Below, one piece after another: positions 1-9,031 of a stretch of 45,291 bases of DNA (the first letter of the stretch is position 1; each line of letters starts with the position of its first letter). The translations under genes and the position numbers were made by a program. Where the stretch lies: assembly GCA_029938135.1 (NCBI GenBank), contig JAPYOO010000009.1:1-45291 (forward strand), in the 5' to 3' direction. The notes below the pieces were generated by a model. It was not told the DNA's origin. It worked only from the letters and a program-made list of their open reading frames with translations, and ran no database searches. Source of the DNA: Bermanella sp. (GTDB lineage Bacteria; Pseudomonadota; Gammaproteobacteria; Pseudomonadales; Oceanobacteraceae).

Positions 1-584
1 TTATAGACGGTCTAAGCATGGCGACGATGTTAGTGACGGCGCAACAATTATTTATAGGTATCGCCTTTGGTTTAGTGCTTGAAGTATTGATGCAAATTTT
101 CATCATGTCAGGGCAAATGGTGGCCATGCAAACGGGCCTGGGTATGGCCCAAATGGTAGACCCATCCAATGGTGTCACTGTGGCGGTGGTGGCGCAGTGG
201 TTTTTAATCTTTGTGAATTTATTGTTTGTTTCTTTAAATGGTCATCTAGTTGCCATAGAAATACTGGTGGACAGTTTTTTTTCGATACCGGTGGGCAGTT
301 CAGGTATAAGTCGCGATACCTTATGGGTGGTGGCAAATCTGGGGCAGTGGATGTTTAGCGCGGCCATTGTATTGGCGTTACCGGCGATTACCGCCATGTT
401 AATGGTAAACTTTGCCTTTGGTACGATGGCCAGACTTGCCCCGCAGCTTAATATATTTGCGGTGGGTTTTCCGGTGACTATGATGCTGGGTTTAATTGTA
501 ATATGGATAACGTTTGGCGGGTATGGCTCACAGTTTCAGGGCCTATTATCTGAGGCATTTCATATTATGCGGGGCTATCGGTAA
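1..584 (+). CDS. fliR: Flagellar export-gate protein FliR (5' end outside window)
   Basis: This is the C-terminal three quarters of FliR, an inner-membrane component of the flagellar type III export gate that works with FliP, FliQ, FlhA and FlhB. The reading frame is open to the left edge (I-D-G-L-S before the first ATG at 18), so that ATG is internal. About 190 residues are visible, against roughly 260 for the whole family. Several hydrophobic segments are present, along with the typical stretch GQMVAMQTGLGMAQMVDP and the C-terminal MLGLIVIW helix. flhB follows about 100 bp downstream on the same strand, the usual fliR-flhB order. The identification is secure from family resemblance and context. 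Confidence 0.93.
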   Translation, partial: IDGLSMATMLVTAQQLFIGIAFGLVLEVLMQIFIMSGQMVAMQTGLGMAQMVDPSNGVTVAVVAQWFLIFVNLLFVSLNGHLVAIEILVDSFFSIPVGSSGISRDTLWVVANLGQWMFSAAIVLALPAITAMLMVNFAFGTMARLAPQLNIFAVGFPVTMMLGLIVIWITFGGYGSQFQGLLSEAFHIMRGYR

Positions 585-688
585 TGCATAGTCGCCTTTT
601 TTATGCTGCAGGAATGGCTTTTTTGTGTAGCAATCTACCGTTTAGTAGAGATCCTATATAATGAATAATATTGACGGGAAGTATTTAA

Positions 689-1813
689 ATGGCTGATGAC
701 AGCAGTCAGGAAAAAACAGAAGAACCCACCGCCAAGCGACTTGAAAAGGCCCGTGAAGACGGCCAAATTCCACGCTCCAAGGAGCTCAGTACTAGCCTTA
801 TTTTAATTACGGGTGCGCTTTCTCTATGGATATTCAGCGGGGTGCTGTTTAACGCCGCGCAAAAAATATTCGATTTTAATTATACTCTGCAACGTTTTCA
901 TATATTTGATACCAATCAAATGATCATCCACTTATCCGCATCCATATTACAAGCTATTGTGGCCATTTCGCCGGTTATGATCTTGTTAGTCGTAGCGGCT
1001 ATTTTTGGGCCACTGGCATTGGGTGGCTGGATGTTTAGCGGTAAATCGTTATTGCCAAAACTGGACAGGATTAGCCCTTTGGCAGGTTTTAAACGCATGT
1101 TTAGCGTTAAAAGTTTGGTGGAACTGTTAAAAAGCTGGTTAAAAATTTTTATTGTTGTGGGCACTATATTAGCGTTATTTTTTTCCCTTAAAGACATTGT
1201 ATTTGTCTTAAACCAAGAACCTCACCGCGCGGCAATTTTCCATGCCGCCAACCTTGTTATGACCGGAGCCTTAGCCTTAGCCTTGTGTACCCTATTAGTC
1301 AGCATTGTAGATGTGCCTTTTCAGATTTATGAGTTTACAAAAAAAATGAAAATGAGCCTGCAAGAAATAAAAGATGAGAGTAAAGATACCGAAGGAAAAC
1401 CCGAAGTTAAGCAGCGAGTTAGACAATTACAATATGAAATGAGTCAACGCAGGATGATGAGTGACGTGCCTGATGCGGACGTTATTATCACTAACCCCAC
1501 TCACTACGCGGTGGCATTAAAATATCACAGTGATGAGATGAAGGCGCCCATATTACTGGCCAAAGGCATCGATGAGGTGGCGCTAAAAATTCGAGAAATA
1601 GCCAAACACAAGAGTGTGCCCATAGTAGAAGCGCCCACATTAGCTCGGTCAGTGTATGCATTTACTAAAATAGGCAAAGAAATCCCTGAAGGCTTATATG
1701 TGGCCATCGCTCAAGTGCTGGCGTATGTTTATCAATTGGATCAGTATTTTAAAGGCCAAGGTGAGCGTCCTAAGCAACCAGTCTTCCCCGTCCCCGCCGA
1801 TTTACGCGCGTAA
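689..1813 (+). CDS. flhB: Flagellar export switch protein FlhB
   Basis: FlhB is the inner-membrane substrate-specificity switch of flagellar export. It turns the secretion apparatus from rod/hook substrates to filament substrates by self-cleaving its cytoplasmic domain. The charged N-terminus (EKTEEPTAKRLEKAREDGQIPRSKEL) is the family signature. About four membrane helices follow between residues 35 and 210. The autocleavage motif NPTH is at residues 269-272, within ITNPTHYAVALKY. At 374 residues the length is normal. The start is preceded by a weak purine-rich stretch (gggaag). It sits between fliR and flhA, as in Pseudomonas. Confidence 0.96.
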   Translation: MADDSSQEKTEEPTAKRLEKAREDGQIPRSKELSTSLILITGALSLWIFSGVLFNAAQKIFDFNYTLQRFHIFDTNQMIIHLSASILQAIVAISPVMILLVVAAIFGPLALGGWMFSGKSLLPKLDRISPLAGFKRMFSVKSLVELLKSWLKIFIVVGTILALFFSLKDIVFVLNQEPHRAAIFHAANLVMTGALALALCTLLVSIVDVPFQIYEFTKKMKMSLQEIKDESKDTEGKPEVKQRVRQLQYEMSQRRMMSDVPDADVIITNPTHYAVALKYHSDEMKAPILLAKGIDEVALKIREIAKHKSVPIVEAPTLARSVYAFTKIGKEIPEGLYVAIAQVLAYVYQLDQYFKGQGERPKQPVFPVPADLRA

Positions 1814-1832
1814 AACCTTCTTTATAGGTTTT
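1812..1832 (+). terminator. Weak terminator-like hairpin after flhB
   Basis: A 7-bp perfect inverted repeat (AAAACCT / AGGTTTT, loop TCTTTAT) begins at the flhB stop codon and ends in four Ts. It could partly terminate fliR-flhB transcripts before the separate flhA promoter. The stem is AT-rich and the T tract is short, so this is only a candidate. Confidence 0.3.
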
Positions 1833-1884
1833 AAACGTATCAAACCTAGCGAGTTAAACAATTAATTATATAGCCAGCTATTCA

Positions 1885-1901
1885 CTGGCCCCCTCTTTGC
1901 A
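1885..1901 (+). promoter_or_regulatory. Putative sigma-54 (-24/-12) promoter of flhA
   Basis: The sequence CTGGCCCCCTCTTTGCA has the GG-N10-GC core of RpoN promoters (consensus TGGCAC-N5-TTGCW), with one mismatch in the -24 element and a perfect TTGCA at -12. It lies about 70 bp before the flhA start in a 159-bp gap. In Pseudomonas, flhA and its downstream genes belong to the RpoN/FleQ-dependent class, which fits. No FleQ site was identified by eye. Confidence 0.65.
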
Positions 1902-1972
1902 AATGCCCTTACAGCGTCAATTTATATCAGTGTGAATTCTGCCCTGTAATTTAGTGTTGTTAGGAGTGTTTC

Positions 1973-4159
1973 ATGGCCGCCAGCAAAATATCGATGCCTT
2001 CGGCGAATGTTTTAAACCAAATTTTTCAGCAGGTGCGCGCCTTAACCAAGGGAAACCTGGGTGTGCCATTCATGCTCATGCTCATGTTGGGCATGATGAC
2101 GTTACCGGTTCCCACCATATTATTGGATATCTTTTTTACCTTTAATATTGCGCTGGCCATCGTGGTATTAATGGTCAGTATTTATGCTTCCCGCCCGCTA
2201 GATTTTGCTATTTTTCCCAGTGTTCTACTAGTGGCCACCCTATTAAGGTTGGCGCTAAATGTAGCCTCTACACGCGTGGTCTTGCTTGAGGGGCACGAAG
2301 GCGGCGCGGCGGCCGGTAAAGTCATTGAAGCCTTTGGTGAAGTATTGGTTGGTGGTAATTATGCCGTCGGTTTAGTGGTGTTTTTAATCTTAATGATCAT
2401 TAACTTTGTGGTGGTCACCAAAGGCGCGGGGCGTGTATCTGAAGTAAGTGCTCGTTTTACCTTGGATGCGATGCCGGGCAAGCAAATGGCCATAGATGCC
2501 GATTTAAATGCAGGGTTAATCGATGCAGATCAGGCCAAAGAGCGCCGTACTGACGTGGCTAACGAGGCGGATTTTTACGGTTCCATGGATGGTGCCAGTA
2601 AATTTGTAAAAGGGGATGCGGTGGCGGGCATGCTCATTTTAATCATTAATATTTTAGGTGGGCTGGTCATTGGCATGGTGCAGCACGATCTAGATTTTTC
2701 TCGTGCCACCGAAGTGTATGCCTTGCTCACCATTGGTGATGGTCTAGTGGCGCAAATTCCCAGTCTATTATTGTCTACCGCCACGGCAATTATTGTGACG
2801 CGCAATAACAGTAAAGAAAATATGGGCAGTCAAATTTTCACACAAATGTTTGATACCAGCCGTTCATTATCGGTGGCCGGTGGGGTATTGATATTAATGG
2901 GCTTAGTGCCTGGCATGCCTCATTTGGCCTTCTTGGGTTTAGGCTCGTTAGCATTAGCAGGGGCTTATTTGATTTATAGAAAAAATAAGCAGCCTGATAT
3001 CGTCGATGAAGGCGTTGGGGGCACGGCTCGTCAGGCGGCAAAAAAGGCCGGATCTTCTCAAGCGGCGGGTCAGTCGGTGCCAGCTTTACCCGGGGGGGAC
3101 TCCAAAGAAGTGGATTGGGACGATGTGGAAAATGTAGACATCATTGGTTTAGAAGTGGGTTATCGCTTGATTCCTTTAGTGGACAAAAATCAAGGTGGCC
3201 AATTGCTCAGTCGCATCAAGGGTATTCGTCGTAAATTGTCACAGGACTTGGGTTTTTTAGTGCCCAGTGTGCACATACGCGACAACTTAGACTTATTGCC
3301 CAACGCCTATCGTATTCAGCTTATGGGGGTGAGCATTGCCGAAGCCGAAATAGAGCCGGATAAAGATATGGCCATCAATCCCGGGCAAGTGTTTGGTAAG
3401 TTAGACGGAATAGCCACACAAGATCCAGCCTTTGGTTTGGAGGCGGTGTGGATTGACGCCACCAAAAAAGATCAGGCACAAACGTTAGGTTACACAGTGG
3501 TGGATTCCAGTACGGTGGTGGCCACCCATTTAAATCAACTTTTACAAAAGCATGCCAGTGAACTCATTGGTCATGAAGAAGTGCAAAAAATGCTGGATAG
3601 ACTGGCACAGATCTCTCCTAAATTGGCTGAAGAGCTCGTGCCTAATACTCTTAACCTCAGTCAATTACTGGGTGTATTGCAAAGCCTGTTACGTGAAGGG
3701 GTGCCGGTGCGCGATATTCGCAGTATCGCCGAGGCCTTGGCGAATACCTCGGTAGACAGTCAAGATACCGCCGCCTTAATTGTGATGGTGCGTCGTGTAC
3801 TGAAGCGCCTTATCGTACAAAGCATCTATGGCAATGTAGATGACCTGCCTGTGATTACCCTAGAGCCATCTTTGGAACAGTTATTGCTGAAGACAGTACA
3901 GCAGAGCAAACAACAAACAGGTTCCAGTGACAATATGATATTAGAGCCCTCCATGACCGAGAAACTACAGACGTCGTTACTGGAAGCTACTCGCAACCAA
4001 GAAATGGCCGGTAATCCAGCGGTACTGTTGGTGAGCAATATCTTACGTCCCGTGCTGGCTAATTTTGTACGTTCCTTAATGGATAATTTACACGTGTTGT
4101 CGTATCAAGAGATTCCCGATAACAAGCAAATAACCATTGCCGCGACCATCGGGGCTTGA
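1973..4159 (+). CDS. flhA: Flagellar export-gate protein FlhA
   Basis: FlhA is the large proton-channel/chaperone-docking subunit of the flagellar export gate. The 728-residue product has about eight membrane helices in the first 340 residues. It carries the FHIPEP-family core (RPLDFAIFPSVLLVATLLRLALNVASTR, MPGKQMAIDADLNAGLID) and a long cytoplasmic domain (from about 350) ending in the conserved LSYQEIP region. A clear Shine-Dalgarno (TTAGGAGTG) precedes the ATG at 1973, which decides the start. A putative sigma-54 promoter lies upstream, so flhA probably heads the flhA-flhF-fleN-fliA transcript. Confidence 0.97.
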   Translation: MAASKISMPSANVLNQIFQQVRALTKGNLGVPFMLMLMLGMMTLPVPTILLDIFFTFNIALAIVVLMVSIYASRPLDFAIFPSVLLVATLLRLALNVASTRVVLLEGHEGGAAAGKVIEAFGEVLVGGNYAVGLVVFLILMIINFVVVTKGAGRVSEVSARFTLDAMPGKQMAIDADLNAGLIDADQAKERRTDVANEADFYGSMDGASKFVKGDAVAGMLILIINILGGLVIGMVQHDLDFSRATEVYALLTIGDGLVAQIPSLLLSTATAIIVTRNNSKENMGSQIFTQMFDTSRSLSVAGGVLILMGLVPGMPHLAFLGLGSLALAGAYLIYRKNKQPDIVDEGVGGTARQAAKKAGSSQAAGQSVPALPGGDSKEVDWDDVENVDIIGLEVGYRLIPLVDKNQGGQLLSRIKGIRRKLSQDLGFLVPSVHIRDNLDLLPNAYRIQLMGVSIAEAEIEPDKDMAINPGQVFGKLDGIATQDPAFGLEAVWIDATKKDQAQTLGYTVVDSSTVVATHLNQLLQKHASELIGHEEVQKMLDRLAQISPKLAEELVPNTLNLSQLLGVLQSLLREGVPVRDIRSIAEALANTSVDSQDTAALIVMVRRVLKRLIVQSIYGNVDDLPVITLEPSLEQLLLKTVQQSKQQTGSSDNMILEPSMTEKLQTSLLEATRNQEMAGNPAVLLVSNILRPVLANFVRSLMDNLHVLSYQEIPDNKQITIAATIGA

Positions 4160-4204
4160 AACTAATATGACACCTTATATTTTAAAAAGTACTGGAGGGA
4201 AATT

Positions 4205-5758
4205 ATGAAAGTAAAACGCTTTACCGCCACCAGTATGCAAAAAGCGTTAAAAAGCGTGCGCAACGAGATGGGTCCCGATGCGGTTATTCTTTCTAACCAT
4301 CGGGTAAAAGGTGGCGTTGAAATTATAGTGGCTCAAAACTATGAGCCCATAAGCGCTCATACGTCGCCGACGCCCTATGTTAACGAGGATTATCAGCCTG
4401 TAAAATCGAATGTAGCCGCCAAAGCTAAACCAAGTAATTATGTCGCGGCTCCAAAATCTTTTTTAGCGGATGAACTCGATAAAATAACAAGATCGACCCC
4501 TCCTGCCGCTAAACCACCTGTGGCCAAAAAAATGGCCGTTAAAAGTGACAGTAAAGCGCCTTCTAATCCGTGGCCATTTTTAAGCAGTGATGAACGTAAT
4601 GATGTGGAGGAACAGCTGCGGCTACAAGATCAGCTTGAATCGTTAAAGACCCTGCGCGAAACGTCCCCCATTCAATTACCCCAAGACAAAGCGGGTTTGC
4701 AGCAAGCCTTAGAAAATATAAAACACCAGCGTGAAGAGGGTGGTGGCTCACCTATAGAATTCATCAATACAAAGAGTAAACCCGTTGTAAACGAGGTAAT
4801 GCCAGAAGCCAATAAACAATTAATTGATGAGGTTCGCAACGAACTGCACGACCTTACCGAAATGCTTAAGGCCAACTCAAATAAACCCTTAGTTGAGCGC
4901 TCTCAACCCGTCAGTTTTATGTGGAAAAAATACAGCCCCAGCAATGCCTTACAGGCCAAACTGTGGGCGCGACTAGAGAGCATGGGTTTTGATGAATGGC
5001 TGATTTATCAACTGTTGGGCAAACTAGAAAGCCAACAAGATGAAAAGCTGGCGTGGCAATCGTGCTTACAAGAATTAAGTAATCACTTAAACATGTGCCC
5101 AAGCGATCTTTTAAAGGGTGGGGGCATTTTTGCTTTAGTTGGCCCTACAGGAGCAGGTAAAACCACCACCATCGCTAAAATGGCGGTGCGTTTTACCCTA
5201 GAGCATGAAGGCGCCAAAGTAGGTTTGATTACGATGGATAACTATCGCTTGGCAGCCCACGATCAATTACGCACATTAGGGCAAATTTTAGGTGTACAAG
5301 TGCTAGTGGCCGATCAGGAGCACAGTTTATTGGGGTGTATTGAAGCTTTGCAGGAGTGTGATCTGGTATTAATTGATACCGCGGGCCTGAGCCCTGAACA
5401 TCCTATGTTGGAATATCAGTTGGCACAATTGGCCCAACTAAAAGGCCGTATTAATACTTTATTAACCTTACCGGCCACCAGTAATAGCAGAGTGCTGCGT
5501 AAGGTCTATCATAATTATAAGGCAGCACACTTAACCGGTTGTGTATTAAGTAAGGTAGACGAAGCGAGCAGTCTAGGGGAAGCCATTAGTGTGTTATTAG
5601 AAAGCGCTTTGCCATTACATTACATTACCGACGGTCAACGCATACCGGACGATTTTCAGCGTGTGCATGCAAAAGGTTTAGTGAAGCGTGTGGTGCAGGT
5701 GGCGAAACAAGAGCAGCAGTTAGCGTATACCACGGGTTTGGCGGCAGGAGCATGGTAG
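4205..5758 (+). CDS. flhF: Polar flagellar GTPase FlhF
   Basis: FlhF is an SRP-type GTPase that marks the cell pole for flagellar assembly. The N-terminus (MKVKRFTATSMQKALKSVRNEMGPDAVILSN) is the B-domain signature. A variable basic/acidic linker spans about residues 60-270. The NG GTPase domain follows, with the P-loop GPTGAGKTTT at about 313-322, the DTAG motif, and a C-terminal LSKVDEA in the TKxD position. The product is 517 residues with a strong GGAGGG Shine-Dalgarno. It lies 45 bp after flhA and 64 bp before fleN, the standard order in polarly flagellated gammaproteobacteria. Confidence 0.95.
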   Translation: MKVKRFTATSMQKALKSVRNEMGPDAVILSNHRVKGGVEIIVAQNYEPISAHTSPTPYVNEDYQPVKSNVAAKAKPSNYVAAPKSFLADELDKITRSTPPAAKPPVAKKMAVKSDSKAPSNPWPFLSSDERNDVEEQLRLQDQLESLKTLRETSPIQLPQDKAGLQQALENIKHQREEGGGSPIEFINTKSKPVVNEVMPEANKQLIDEVRNELHDLTEMLKANSNKPLVERSQPVSFMWKKYSPSNALQAKLWARLESMGFDEWLIYQLLGKLESQQDEKLAWQSCLQELSNHLNMCPSDLLKGGGIFALVGPTGAGKTTTIAKMAVRFTLEHEGAKVGLITMDNYRLAAHDQLRTLGQILGVQVLVADQEHSLLGCIEALQECDLVLIDTAGLSPEHPMLEYQLAQLAQLKGRINTLLTLPATSNSRVLRKVYHNYKAAHLTGCVLSKVDEASSLGEAISVLLESALPLHYITDGQRIPDDFQRVHAKGLVKRVVQVAKQEQQLAYTTGLAAGAW

Positions 5759-5822
5759 TGATGAGAAATAATAAAAATAAGGTTTATACATATACAGTTT
5801 ACCCAGTAATTAAGGTGAAAAA

Positions 5823-6641
5823 ATGCATCCAGTACAAGTAATTGCCGTAACCGGTGGCAAAGGTGGGGTGGGCAAGAGCAACGTGTCGGTAAATTTGAGT
5901 ATCGCTTTGGCTGAATTAGGCCGTAAAGTGGTGTTGCTGGATGCCGATCTAGGCTTAGCAAACATTGACATTTTATTGGGCATTCACGCAAAAAATAATA
6001 TCAGCAATGTATTAAGCGGCGAAATCACGCTACGTGATGTTTTAGTGACGGGTCCTGGCGGCATTCGTATTATACCGGCCGCATCGGGCACTCAAGCCAT
6101 GGCCAGTTTAGCGCCGGTTGAACACGCGGGTTTGATTCGAGCTTTCAGCACTATCAGTGATCAGTTAGACATATTAGTGGTGGATACCGCTGCGGGCATT
6201 GGTGATGCTGTGACCAGTTTTGTGAAAGCCAGCCAAGAAGTGTTGATAGTGGTAACGGATGAACCCACCAGTATTACGGATGCTTACGCGCTTATAAAAT
6301 TACTTAATCGCGATCATGGTTTATTCCGTTTTCGGGTATTGGCCAACATGGTGAAAAGCAGCCAGGACGGCCATAACTTATTTGCGAAAATGACCAAAGT
6401 AACCGACCGCTTCCTCGATGTGGCTTTACAATATGTGGGCTGCATTCCGTTTGATGATTCAGTTAAACGTGCGGTGCAGCGCCAACGTGCGGTGGTGGAA
6501 GCGTATCCTCGTGCAAAGGCCTCCTTGGCTTTTAAATCCTTGGCTAAAAAAGTCGATGGCTGGCCCTTACCCACGACGCCAAGAGGCAATCTAGAGTTCT
6601 TTGTGGAGAATTTAGTCCGCACCGCCGAGCCTGAAAAATGA
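5823..6641 (+). CDS. fleN: Flagellar number regulator FleN/FlhG (MinD-like ATPase)
   Basis: This is a MinD/ParA-family ATPase that limits flagellar number, classically by antagonising FleQ and acting with FlhF. The deviant Walker A motif (GGKGGVGKS, residues 11-19), the switch motif DADLGLANID and the VVDTAAGIGD motif are all visible. The length of 272 residues is normal. It is the gene directly after flhF and before fliA. The C-terminus (LEFFVENLVR) is a short amphipathic tail, consistent with MinD-like membrane association; that last point is an inference. Confidence 0.94.
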   Translation: MHPVQVIAVTGGKGGVGKSNVSVNLSIALAELGRKVVLLDADLGLANIDILLGIHAKNNISNVLSGEITLRDVLVTGPGGIRIIPAASGTQAMASLAPVEHAGLIRAFSTISDQLDILVVDTAAGIGDAVTSFVKASQEVLIVVTDEPTSITDAYALIKLLNRDHGLFRFRVLANMVKSSQDGHNLFAKMTKVTDRFLDVALQYVGCIPFDDSVKRAVQRQRAVVEAYPRAKASLAFKSLAKKVDGWPLPTTPRGNLEFFVENLVRTAEPEK

Positions 6642-6733
6642 TCATAGGACACGTTTATAACCATTTTATTTTTTTAAATGGAACAAGCTTGGCTAAAATA
6701 TACGCTCAGACAGTAGATGCTTAAGGCATGGCC

Positions 6734-7468
6734 ATGACAGGGGGAGTTGCCTTGTACAGCGATCAAAAACCGGATTATGACCAGCTTATCGAGCAGCATG
6801 CCACGCTCGTGAAGCGCATTGGGCACCATTTAAAAGGGCGCTTACCCGCCAGTGTGCAAGTGGATGACTTAATTCAATCGGGCATGATTGGCTTGATGGA
6901 GGCGGCACGTAAATACGAGCCCAGCAAAGGCGCCAGCTTTGAAACCTACGCGGGCATTCGCATTCGCGGTGCCATGCTGGATGAAATTCGTAAAGGCGAT
7001 TGGGCGCCACGTAGTGTGCATCGTAACAGTCGCCGTATAGCGGAGGCGATTCGCTTTGTAGAAGGGCAAACCGGCTGTGACGCCAAGGACAGTGACGTGG
7101 CCCAAGCATTGGACATGTCACTGGAGCAGTACCATCATCAGCTACAAGATGGCATGGGCTCACGACTGTTCAGTTTTGAAGAGTTACTGTCGCAACAAGG
7201 GGAGCGTGAAGGCGGCATAGCGGGCGGCACAGACAGCCCTCTGGCCGGTTTGCAAAGTGAACATTTTAAGCAGCATCTTGCCCGCGCCATTAAAGGCCTG
7301 CCTGACCGTGAACAGCTGGTATTGGCTCTATACTATGATGAAGAGCTCAACTTAAAGGAAATAGGCGCCGTGCTGGAAGTGAGTGAGTCCAGGGTGAGTC
7401 AGATTCATAGTCAGGCAGCGCATCGCTTGCGTGCTCGTCTGAGTGAATGGGTTGAAAAACAAAGTTAG
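6734..7468 (+). CDS. fliA: Flagellar sigma factor FliA (sigma-28)
   Basis: FliA is the sigma factor for late flagellar and chemotaxis genes. It shows sigma region 2 (VDDLIQSGMIGLMEAARKYEPSKGASFETYAGIRIRGAMLDEIRKGDWAPRSV) and region 4 with a helix-turn-helix (LKEIGAVLEVSESRVSQIHSQAAHRLR). The ORF track starts at ATG 6728. I prefer ATG 6734 because AAGG at 6723-6726 is then 7 nt away rather than 1, and MTGGVALYSDQ aligns with the usual FliA N-terminus. The product is about 244 residues. It is the last gene before the che block. Confidence 0.95.
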   Translation: MTGGVALYSDQKPDYDQLIEQHATLVKRIGHHLKGRLPASVQVDDLIQSGMIGLMEAARKYEPSKGASFETYAGIRIRGAMLDEIRKGDWAPRSVHRNSRRIAEAIRFVEGQTGCDAKDSDVAQALDMSLEQYHHQLQDGMGSRLFSFEELLSQQGEREGGIAGGTDSPLAGLQSEHFKQHLARAIKGLPDREQLVLALYYDEELNLKEIGAVLEVSESRVSQIHSQAAHRLRARLSEWVEKQS

Positions 7469-7694
7469 ATTTAAGAGCACACATCGTAAGCTATTTCTTT
7501 GAGGTTAATTTTTGCATCACTTTTTTTACTGAACGACGTTGTTTATTTAAGGGCTGTTACACGTTAAAAGCCTGAATTAAACAGACGTCAGCCACTAATT
7601 GTTTAAATCATTGTTTACTGCGCTGGATTACTGACTAAGTGTGACTAGACTAAAACTAGGCATTAAAGTCAAGCCGGGGCACTGGGAGGTAGCT
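7469..7694. other. Intergenic region fliA-cheY without a recognised promoter
   Basis: This is 226 bp of AT-rich sequence. I looked for a sigma-28 promoter (TAAA-N15-GCCGATAA) and a sigma-54 core (GG-N10-GC) and found no convincing match. The nearest, GG-N9-GC around 7512, has the wrong spacing. Confidence 0.4.
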
Positions 7695-8078
7695 TTGGAT
7701 AAAAATATGAAGATTCTCGTTGTAGATGATTTCTCTACTATGAGGCGCATTATTAAAAATCTTTTGCGGGATTTGGGTTTTACCAATACATCGGAGGCGG
7801 ATGATGGCAATACCGCGTTACCCATGCTGCAAAGTGGTAATTTTGATTTTCTTGTAACCGACTGGAATATGCCGGGAATGACGGGAATTGAACTACTAAA
7901 ACATGTGCGCGAAGATGAGAGATTAAAAGACTTACCTGTTCTAATGGTAACCGCTGAGGCTAAGCGTGACCAAATTGTGGCGGCCGCTCAGGCTGGCGTA
8001 AATGGTTATGTTATTAAGCCGTTTACAGCCGCGGTATTAAAGGAAAAAATTGATAAAATATTTGAACGAGCGGGATAG
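7695..8078 (+). CDS. cheY: Chemotaxis response regulator CheY (TTG start)
   Basis: CheY is the single-domain receiver that is phosphorylated by CheA and binds the flagellar switch. With the TTG start chosen here the product is 127 residues ([20 protein letters not shown]). The acidic pair is D11/D12, the phospho-acceptor D56 ([11 protein letters not shown]), the conserved T86 and K108. All are one position below E. coli CheY. The ORF track begins at GTG 7641, but that adds 18 residues absent from the family. GGGAGGT at 7684-7690 sits 4-5 nt before TTG 7695, while the internal ATG at 7707 is too far away. cheZ follows 93 bp later. Confidence 0.93.
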   Translation: MDKNMKILVVDDFSTMRRIIKNLLRDLGFTNTSEADDGNTALPMLQSGNFDFLVTDWNMPGMTGIELLKHVREDERLKDLPVLMVTAEAKRDQIVAAAQAGVNGYVIKPFTAAVLKEKIDKIFERAG

Positions 8079-8171
8079 GGAACATTCAACCGCATGTGGA
8101 TTTCGTTCAGGTATTTTTATTTGGGACCAATTCCTAAAACTGTGTTGGACCAAAGATGACAGGATATTTCC

Positions 8172-8951
8172 ATGACGACAATGGAGTTGCAAGACCCAGG
8201 CGATGACTTTGAGAAATTATTCTCTGATAAAGCCAAAGAGTTAATGGGTCGTTTAGAGAAAAATGACTTGGCCGGTGCAGTCGGCTTAATTCAAGAATTG
8301 CAAAAAGTTCGCGACGAAAACCTCTATCAAGAAATAGGACAATTGACCCGCGCGCTGCACGAATCCATTAAAAAATTTAAGCTTGATAGCGGTGTAAAAG
8401 GCGCTGGCTCGGATATAGACGAGGCCAATGACGGGCTCGCGTATGTGGTGGAAATGACGGCTAAGGCTGCCAATAAAACCATGGACAAAGTGGAAGACAG
8501 TTTGCCTTTATCGCAAGATATTTCTGCTGGGTCGAGTGAAATAGATCAAGAATGGCAGCGGTTTTTAAATAAAGAATTAAACCCTTCTGAATTTAGAGAG
8601 CTTTGCAAAAAAATTACGGTGTTCTTAAAAAGTACCGGTACTAACACTAAAAAGCTTAATCAAAACTTAAATGACATTTTATTGGCTCAAGACTTTCAAG
8701 ACTTAACGGGTCAAGTGATTCAAAAGGTCACCACGATGGTGACGGATGTTGAGGCGCGTCTAGTTAATCTTGTGTCCATGGCCGGACATGTGGATCAGTT
8801 GACCGGCATGCAGCATGGTGAGATTAAAGTCGAGAGCAAAGAAGAAAATATTGATAAAGGGGTTGGCCCCCAAGTCAACGCCGATGAATTAGAAGATGTT
8901 GCCTCGAATCAGGATGATGTGGACGATCTTCTCTCGAGCTTAGGGTTTTGA
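8172..8951 (+). CDS. cheZ: CheY-phosphate phosphatase CheZ
   Basis: CheZ dephosphorylates CheY-P to reset the motor signal. The 259-residue product is mostly helical. It has the catalytic-helix signature LLAQDFQDLTGQVIQKV, in which the Q of DFQDLTGQ is the catalytic glutamine in characterised CheZ. The C-terminus VDDLLSSLGF is the CheY-docking peptide. It sits between cheY and cheA, as in Pseudomonas. Confidence 0.95.
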   Translation: MTTMELQDPGDDFEKLFSDKAKELMGRLEKNDLAGAVGLIQELQKVRDENLYQEIGQLTRALHESIKKFKLDSGVKGAGSDIDEANDGLAYVVEMTAKAANKTMDKVEDSLPLSQDISAGSSEIDQEWQRFLNKELNPSEFRELCKKITVFLKSTGTNTKKLNQNLNDILLAQDFQDLTGQVIQKVTTMVTDVEARLVNLVSMAGHVDQLTGMQHGEIKVESKEENIDKGVGPQVNADELEDVASNQDDVDDLLSSLGF

Positions 8952-9031
8952 AGCTTAGAGAGATCGCAAAATTTTAAAATAAAAGAAGGCACTAAAAATT
9001 GCCTTACTTTGATTTTTAAAGAGGAAATAGG

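Noticed and set aside
5656-5991. 111-residue minus-strand ORF spanning the flhF-fleN gap
   Set aside because: It overlaps two certain genes and its translation has no recognisable features.
6676-6694. Possible sigma-54 promoter before fliA (TGGAACAAGCTTGGC)
   Set aside because: The GG-N10-GC spacing is present but the -12 element (TGGC) and -24 element (TGGAAC) both deviate. Too weak to list.
6786-7163. Minus-strand ORFs opposite fliA (125 and 78 residues)
   Set aside because: They lie wholly inside a certain fliA gene and show no family resemblance.
8985-9006. Hairpin AAGGCA...TGCCTT between cheZ and cheA as a terminator
   Set aside because: Only a 6-bp stem with an 8-nt loop inside a probable operon; too weak to call.
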